This document shows positions 60,021-64,000 of a stretch of DNA of 64,000 bases, piece after piece. The translations under genes and the position numbers were made by a program. A model generated the notes under the pieces. The model did not search any database, was not told the DNA's origin, and saw only the letters and a list, made by a program, of their open reading frames with translations. Every line of letters begins with the position of its first letter. Position 1 is the first letter of the stretch. The stretch covers positions 43,736 to 107,735 of the forward strand of contig JASMDX010000017.1 in assembly GCA_030752605.1 (NCBI GenBank). Direction: 5' to 3'. The DNA is from GCA-2731375 sp002731375. Its GTDB lineage: Bacteria > Pseudomonadota > Alphaproteobacteria > GCA-2731375.

Positions 60021-61130
60021 ATGGATGACAGCAGCACACACCGCATGCACCCGGCCAGCAGCCGGGGCCGGGGGGCCATCTCCAACCGGTCGGGCCGGTA
60101 CGAGGTGCACGAAAGGGAGTGGTGCGATGATGGCTGGGGCAGCCTGGACGCGGCCCCGCCGGTTCTGAGCACGGCCTTGAGCAAGGATAGCAGCCGCAAG
60201 GTGATCAGCTATAACACCTCGCCGGATATTGGCTTCGATCGTTCCATCAATCCCTATCGTGGCTGCGAGCATGGCTGCATCTATTGTTTCGCCCGGCCCA
60301 CCCATGCCTGGCTGGGTTTGTCGCCAGGCTTGGATTTCGAAAGCAAACTTTCGTTCAAGCCCGATGCCCCGGCGGTGCTGGAGCGGGAGCTGTGGCGTAA
60401 GGGCTATAAATGCCAAACCATTGCCATGGGTACGAACACGGACCCCTATCAGCCGGTGGAGCGCCGCCTGACCGTGACGCGGGAGCTGTTGAAGGTGCTG
60501 TACCGCTTCAACCATCCGGTTTCCATTGTCACGAAATCCAATCTGATTTGCCGCGATATTGATATTTTAAAGGCCATGGCGGCGCGACGTCTGGTCAAGG
60601 TGGCGTTGTCCGTCACCACTCTGGAGCGGCATCTGGCCCGGCGCATGGAGCCGCGCGCGGCTACGCCGGAGCGGCGTCTGGGCGCCATTGCCGCCTTGGC
60701 CAAGGCAGGCATTCCCACCGCCATCATGGTGGCGCCGATGATCCCGGCCCTGACGGATATGGAGATGGAGGCGATTTTGGGCCGGGCCGCCGCCGCAGGA
60801 GCCCAGGGCGCAGGTTATATCCTGTTGCGTCTTCCTTTGGAGATAAAGGCCCTGTGGCGAGACTGGCTGGCGGAGCATTACCCCGACCGGGCCGAACGCA
60901 TCATGCGCCATATCCGTGAGGCCCGGTCCGGCAAGGACTATGACAGTCAGTTCCACCAGCGCATGGTGGGATCTGGGCCTTATGCCGAGTTGACCGCACA
61001 ACGTTTTGAGCTGGCCTGCCGCCGCCTGGAGTTGAGCCCCGATGCCCGCGGCGGCTGGGAAGAACAGCTATTGGATTGCAGCCAGTTCCGCCTGCCCCTG
61101 GACCAGGACGATCAGATGTCGCTACTGTGA
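60021..61130 (+). CDS. PA0069-family radical SAM protein
   Basis: A 369-residue radical SAM enzyme. The cluster motif is YRGCEHGCIYC and the following FARPTHAWLGLSPGLDFESK is distinctive of the PA0069 family. ALSVTTLERHLARRMEPRAA is the next conserved stretch. The function of PA0069-type enzymes is unknown to me. The N-terminus is unusually polar (MDDSSTHRMHPASSRGRGAI). It is divergent from the glycosyltransferase pair, with 77 nt between starts, and precedes a MaoC gene by 32 nt. Confidence 0.88.
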   Translation: MDDSSTHRMHPASSRGRGAISNRSGRYEVHEREWCDDGWGSLDAAPPVLSTALSKDSSRKVISYNTSPDIGFDRSINPYRGCEHGCIYCFARPTHAWLGLSPGLDFESKLSFKPDAPAVLERELWRKGYKCQTIAMGTNTDPYQPVERRLTVTRELLKVLYRFNHPVSIVTKSNLICRDIDILKAMAARRLVKVALSVTTLERHLARRMEPRAATPERRLGAIAALAKAGIPTAIMVAPMIPALTDMEMEAILGRAAAAGAQGAGYILLRLPLEIKALWRDWLAEHYPDRAERIMRHIREARSGKDYDSQFHQRMVGSGPYAELTAQRFELACRRLELSPDARGGWEEQLLDCSQFRLPLDQDDQMSLL

Positions 61131-61162
61131 TGGTATAGAGCCGTCATATGAGGAGTATTGCC

Positions 61163-61621
61163 ATGCTTAACGTCGAGACGCCGCAGGATTTGAAACAGCA
61201 TGTGGGCGAGGAAATGGGTGTCAGTGACTGGGTCACCATTGATCAGGCGCGGATCGATAAATTCGCCGAGGCGACGGGCGATCACCAATGGATCCATACG
61301 GATCCGGAACGGGCGGCCCGGGAGCTGCCCATCGGCAGCACCATCGCGCATGGTTATTTAACCTTGTCCCTGGTCTCGGAACTATCGACACAGAATTTGC
61401 AGATCGTGAAAAAGCGCACGGGTCTGAATTACGGCTCCAACAAGGTGCGCTTTACAGGCATGGTGCCGGCGGGCAGCCGGGTGCGCCTGCGCTCTGTTCT
61501 GAAGGCTGCTGAGGATGTCAAGGATAACGGCGTGCGCGTTATTTCCACGGTCACCATGGAGCGCGAGGGCGCGGAACGGCCAGTGATGGTGGCCGAAACC
61601 ATCTCCATCGCCTATGCCTGA
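61163..61621 (+). CDS. MaoC-family (R)-specific enoyl-CoA hydratase
   Basis: A 152-residue single hot-dog protein. The hydratase motif is FAEATGDHQWIHTDPERAAR, with Asp and His spaced as in (R)-hydratases, followed by PIGSTIAHGYLTLSL. It would convert trans-2-enoyl-CoA to (R)-3-hydroxyacyl-CoA, often feeding polyhydroxyalkanoate synthesis. ATG 61163 lies behind GAGGAG; an upstream ATG 61148 is also in frame. It converges on ychF with a 9-nt gap. Confidence 0.88.
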   Translation: MLNVETPQDLKQHVGEEMGVSDWVTIDQARIDKFAEATGDHQWIHTDPERAARELPIGSTIAHGYLTLSLVSELSTQNLQIVKKRTGLNYGSNKVRFTGMVPAGSRVRLRSVLKAAEDVKDNGVRVISTVTMEREGAERPVMVAETISIAYA

Positions 61622-61630
61622 ATAGCGCGT

Positions 61631-62731
61631 TTATACGTTGAAACGGAAGAGCAACAGATCGCCGTCCTGAACCCGGTAGTCGCGGCCTTCAGAGCGCATG
61701 CGCCCGGCATCTTTGGCACCCTGTTCGCCGTTGCATGACAGAAAGTCGTCATAGGCGATGGTCTCGGCCCTGATGAAGCCGCGCTCGAAATCACCATGGA
61801 TGACGCCCGCGGCGCCCGGTGCCAGGGTGCCGTCGGTAATGGTCCAGGCGCGGACCTCCTCGGGGCCGGCGGTGAAATAGGTCAACAGATCTAGCAGCTC
61901 GTAGCCGGCTCGGATAACCTGATCCAGGCCAGCTTCCGCTAAACCTAGATCTTCGAGGAAAGCACTCTTTTCCTCGGCGTCATACAATTGCGCGATTTCC
62001 GCCTCGATATTGGCGGAGATCACAACTACGCCGGCCTTTTGCCGGGCCGCCATTTCCGTGACTATTTGGCTGTATTCGTTGCCGGTGCCGGCGGCCTCTT
62101 CATCCACGTTGCAGACATAAAGCACCGGCTTGGAGGTCAGCAATTGCAGCCGTTGAAAGGCCTTGGCCTCGTCCTTGGAGATCTCCACGTCACGGGCCGG
62201 GCGGCCATCCTGCAGCGCCGCGATGATATGTTCCATCAACTCCAGCTGCGCCGTGGCCTCATTGTCGCCGCCGCGTTGACGCTTGATGGCGCCCTGGGTG
62301 CGTTTCTCCAGGCTTTCCAGGTCGGACAGCATCAATTCCGTATCCACGGTTTCGGCGTCGCCAATGGGGTCGATGCGGCCATCCACGTGGGTGACGTTCT
62401 CGTCCTCGAAACAGCGCAGCACATGCAGGATGGCATCGACCTCGCGGATATTGCCCAGGAACTGGTTGCCCAGGCCTTCGCCCTTCGAGGCGCCGCGCAC
62501 CAGACCGGCGATGTCGACAAAGGCCAGAAGAGTAGGGACGATCTTTTTCGGCTGTGCGATATCGGCGATTAGTTGCAGGCGCGGGTCTGGCACGGGAACC
62601 TGGCCCACATTGGGTTCGATGGTGCAAAAGGGATAGTTCTCCGCTGCCGCGGCGGCGGTCTTGGTCAAGGCATTGAATAGGGTTGACTTGCCCACATTGG
62701 GCAGCCCGACGATACCGCATTTGAAACCCAT
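61631..62731 (-). CDS. ychF: redox-responsive ATPase YchF/OLA1
   Basis: A 366-residue Obg-family P-loop protein that prefers ATP and associates with ribosomes. The Walker A is GLPNVGKSTLFNAL and the G3-like segment is VDIAGLVRGASKGEGLGN. The coiled coil is in the middle (RTQGAIKRQRGGDNEATAQL) and the C-terminal TGS domain ends FLSCNGEQGAKDAGRMRSEG. The start is ATG 62731, with GGAG six bases upstream. pth lies upstream on the same strand but a degraded plus-strand gene intervenes. Confidence 0.95.
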   Translation of the reverse strand: MGFKCGIVGLPNVGKSTLFNALTKTAAAAAENYPFCTIEPNVGQVPVPDPRLQLIADIAQPKKIVPTLLAFVDIAGLVRGASKGEGLGNQFLGNIREVDAILHVLRCFEDENVTHVDGRIDPIGDAETVDTELMLSDLESLEKRTQGAIKRQRGGDNEATAQLELMEHIIAALQDGRPARDVEISKDEAKAFQRLQLLTSKPVLYVCNVDEEAAGTGNEYSQIVTEMAARQKAGVVVISANIEAEIAQLYDAEEKSAFLEDLGLAEAGLDQVIRAGYELLDLLTYFTAGPEEVRAWTITDGTLAPGAAGVIHGDFERGFIRAETIAYDDFLSCNGEQGAKDAGRMRSEGRDYRVQDGDLLLFRFNV

Positions 62732-62829
62732 TCCATGCTCCGCTACTTCACTTGCGCCCATCCAGGCGAGAATTATGGGAGAGGGCGGGGCATACCGCTC
62801 AGGCCGTGATTTGTCCAGCCCTGCTTGCG

Positions 62830-63260
62830 AAGCCCCAGCGAATGGCAATGCGCCGCTGTTTGATCTGTTGATTCTGGATGCTTTTTCCTCGGACGCCATT
62901 CCCCTGCATCTGGTTGCCCGTGAAGGTATGGCGGTCTATCTCTATCGCTTGGCGCCCGGCGGCCTGATAATGTTTTATCTTTCCAACCGGCATATAAACC
63001 TGCGTCCGGTGCTGGCCGATCTGGCAGCCGAAGCGGGCATCGCGGCCTATGTTTAGCGCAATCATGCGAAGAGCCGGGAAAAGTATCATTATGGCTCTTC
63101 CTGGGCCGCCATGGCGCGGACGGCAAAGGATCTAGCGCCGATACTGGCATTGGCTCCGAAAACCAGCCCCTGGCGCCCACTCAAGGCCAAGGTCGGCCGG
63201 CGGGTTTTGACCGACGACTATGGCAATCTGATCATCACACACACCTGGCTCCGCTGGTAG
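62830..63260 (+). pseudogene. C-terminal remnant of a spermidine synthase-like gene, with nonsense codon
   Basis: FDLLILDAFSSDAIPLHLVA is the spermidine synthase core motif, followed by LAPGGLIMFYLSNRHINLRP. The frame meets TAG at 63054-63056, where relatives would probably have Gln (CAG). It then continues in the same frame as RNHAKSREKYHYGSSWAAMA to LIITHTWLRW, TAG at 63258-63260. The N-terminal part is missing; upstream sequence belongs to the ychF promoter region. The source was probably a fused MFS/spermidine synthase-like protein, a common bacterial architecture. Function is lost unless the fragment is translated with read-through. Confidence 0.7.
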
Positions 63261-63265
63261 GGTGA

Positions 63266-63880
63266 TCAATCCGTGGATTGAGGTTCCTTGGCGGATACCG
63301 GTTTATGCACCGGCGGTTTCAGGATCAGCGCGACCTTGGAGGCGAAGGCGGCATCATCCTTGCCGCACAACAGCGGCGCGGCTTCGGCCATGGCATCCAA
63401 CAAAGGGTCCAGCCATTTATCATCGGCCTTGGGAAAGTCGCGCAGGACATAGGCCATGACCTTGTTCTTGTCGCCCGGATGGCCAATGCCCAGACGCACG
63501 CGGCGAAAGTCCTTGCCAATGTGCGCCGCCATACTCTTTAGGCCGTTGTGTCCGGCCAGCCCGCCGCCATTCTTGACACGCAGCTTGCCCGGTTCCAGAT
63601 CCAGCTCGTCATGAAAGACAATGATCTGGTCCGGTGTGAGCTTGAAGAACCGCGCGGCTTCACCGACGCTGCGCCCGGATTCGTTCATAAAGGTTTGCGG
63701 TTTTAGCGTCAGAATTTTCTGTCCGGCCAGGGTGCCTTCACTAACCAGGCCCTGAAAACGGCGGCGTTCAGGGGCAAAGCCATGGCGGCGGACGATTTCG
63801 TCCACCGCCATGAAGCCGATATTGTGGCGGTTGTCGGCATACTTGTTTCCGGGATTGCCCAACCCCACCAATAACAACAT
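63266..63880 (-). CDS. pth: peptidyl-tRNA hydrolase
   Basis: A 204-residue enzyme that recycles peptidyl-tRNA. MLLLVGLGNPGNKYADNRHN holds the substrate-binding Asn and catalytic His, and VFHDELDLEPGKLRVKNGGG the conserved Asp region. The C-terminal helix region contains RVRLGIGHPGDKNKVMAYVL. The length is the family norm with a short Lys/Pro tail. It lies 39 nt after the L25-type gene, so the two are probably one operon. Confidence 0.96.
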   Translation of the reverse strand: MLLLVGLGNPGNKYADNRHNIGFMAVDEIVRRHGFAPERRRFQGLVSEGTLAGQKILTLKPQTFMNESGRSVGEAARFFKLTPDQIIVFHDELDLEPGKLRVKNGGGLAGHNGLKSMAAHIGKDFRRVRLGIGHPGDKNKVMAYVLRDFPKADDKWLDPLLDAMAEAAPLLCGKDDAAFASKVALILKPPVHKPVSAKEPQSTD

Positions 63881-63919
63881 GGTGTTTGCTCCCAGAGTTT
63901 GCAGCCTGAGGTAGGCGGA

Positions 63920-64000
63920 TTATTCTTCCTCGTCGCCCTCGGCGCTTTCCTCCGCGCCCTCTTCGCCCTCGACGCCTTCCATGCCCTCTTCGCCTTCCTC
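63920..64000 (-). CDS. rplY: 50S ribosomal protein L25/general stress protein Ctc, C-terminal tail (continues beyond window)
   Basis: Only the last 26 codons are inside the window: an acidic Glu/Gly-rich run ending GDEEE before TAA at 63920. This tail, in the place just upstream of pth, is typical of the Ctc-type L25 protein that binds 5S rRNA. The assignment rests on composition and gene order, since the core domain is outside the window. Confidence 0.7.
   Translation of the reverse strand, partial: EEGEEGMEGVEGEEGAEESAEGDEEE

Noticed and set aside
62661..62830. The open stretch before the spermidine synthase-like motif as its true N-terminus
   Set aside because: It is antisense to the start of ychF and shows none of the expected upstream motifs, so the remnant is taken to begin near 62830.
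1..64000. Mobile elements, prophage, CRISPR arrays, tRNA and rRNA genes
   Set aside because: I looked for transposase and integrase motifs, regularly spaced repeats, and tRNA-like cloverleaf or CCA ends, and saw none.

Overview
The window is chromosomal DNA from a GC-rich alphaproteobacterium, most probably Rhodospirillales-like. The evidence is the gene neighbourhoods. fumC is followed by a ribbon-helix-helix gene, with a DUF4169 gene nearby. ETF-quinone oxidoreductase, family-4 UDG, soluble lytic transglycosylase and moaB lie in a block. pth sits beside an L25-type ribosomal protein with an acidic tail. No rRNA, tRNA, CRISPR array, insertion sequence or prophage was seen.

Layout. 0-3 kb: the 3' end of asd, an alpha/beta hydrolase and an MFS transporter. 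3.1-3.8 kb: remnants of regulators. 3.8-8.1 kb (minus): a two-gene membrane molybdenum oxidoreductase, with a catalytic subunit and a fused Fe-S/NrfD-type subunit, resembling phenylacetyl-CoA:acceptor oxidoreductase. 8.3-13.8 kb (plus): a tight operon of thiolase-fold protein, DUF35 partner, UbiD decarboxylase, TPP enzyme and SDR. 13.8-14.1 kb: a rearrangement scar with two gene stubs. 14.3-19.8 kb (plus): acyl-CoA dehydrogenase, nitroreductase-fold protein, thiolase, acyl-CoA ligase and methyltransferase, behind a promoter with a perfect FNR-type box. 19.8-39.6 kb: more acyl-CoA catabolism (three crotonase-fold proteins, two more acyl-CoA dehydrogenases, MaoC protein, thioesterase, 2-hydroxyacid dehydrogenase, UxaA-family dehydratase), mixed with recQ, a PLP dehydratase, an ArsC-like reductase and many broken genes. 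39.6-64 kb: mainly housekeeping genes (fumC, AsmA, CLC channel, ispE, etfD, UDG, slt, moaB, ychF, pth, L25).

How the genes fit together. The 3.8-21.8 kb block looks like a peripheral carboxylic-acid pathway. A CoA ligase would activate an acid and acyl-CoA dehydrogenases, hydratases and thiolases would shorten it. The molybdenum enzyme could oxidise an activated methylene next to a CoA thioester, and the UbiD and TPP enzymes could remove CO2. Electrons would reach quinone through the NrfD-type anchor and through ETF-QO. The substrate cannot be read from sequence.

The two most distinctive observations are both regulatory. Perfect TTGAT-N4-ATCAA boxes sit at class-II activator spacing ahead of the acyl-CoA operon and ahead of a free-standing 32-residue membrane protein that has its own terminator. 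The window also carries at least nine frameshifted, nonsense-mutated or truncated genes. This suggests active gene decay, though several lesions lie at homopolymers and could be sequencing errors.
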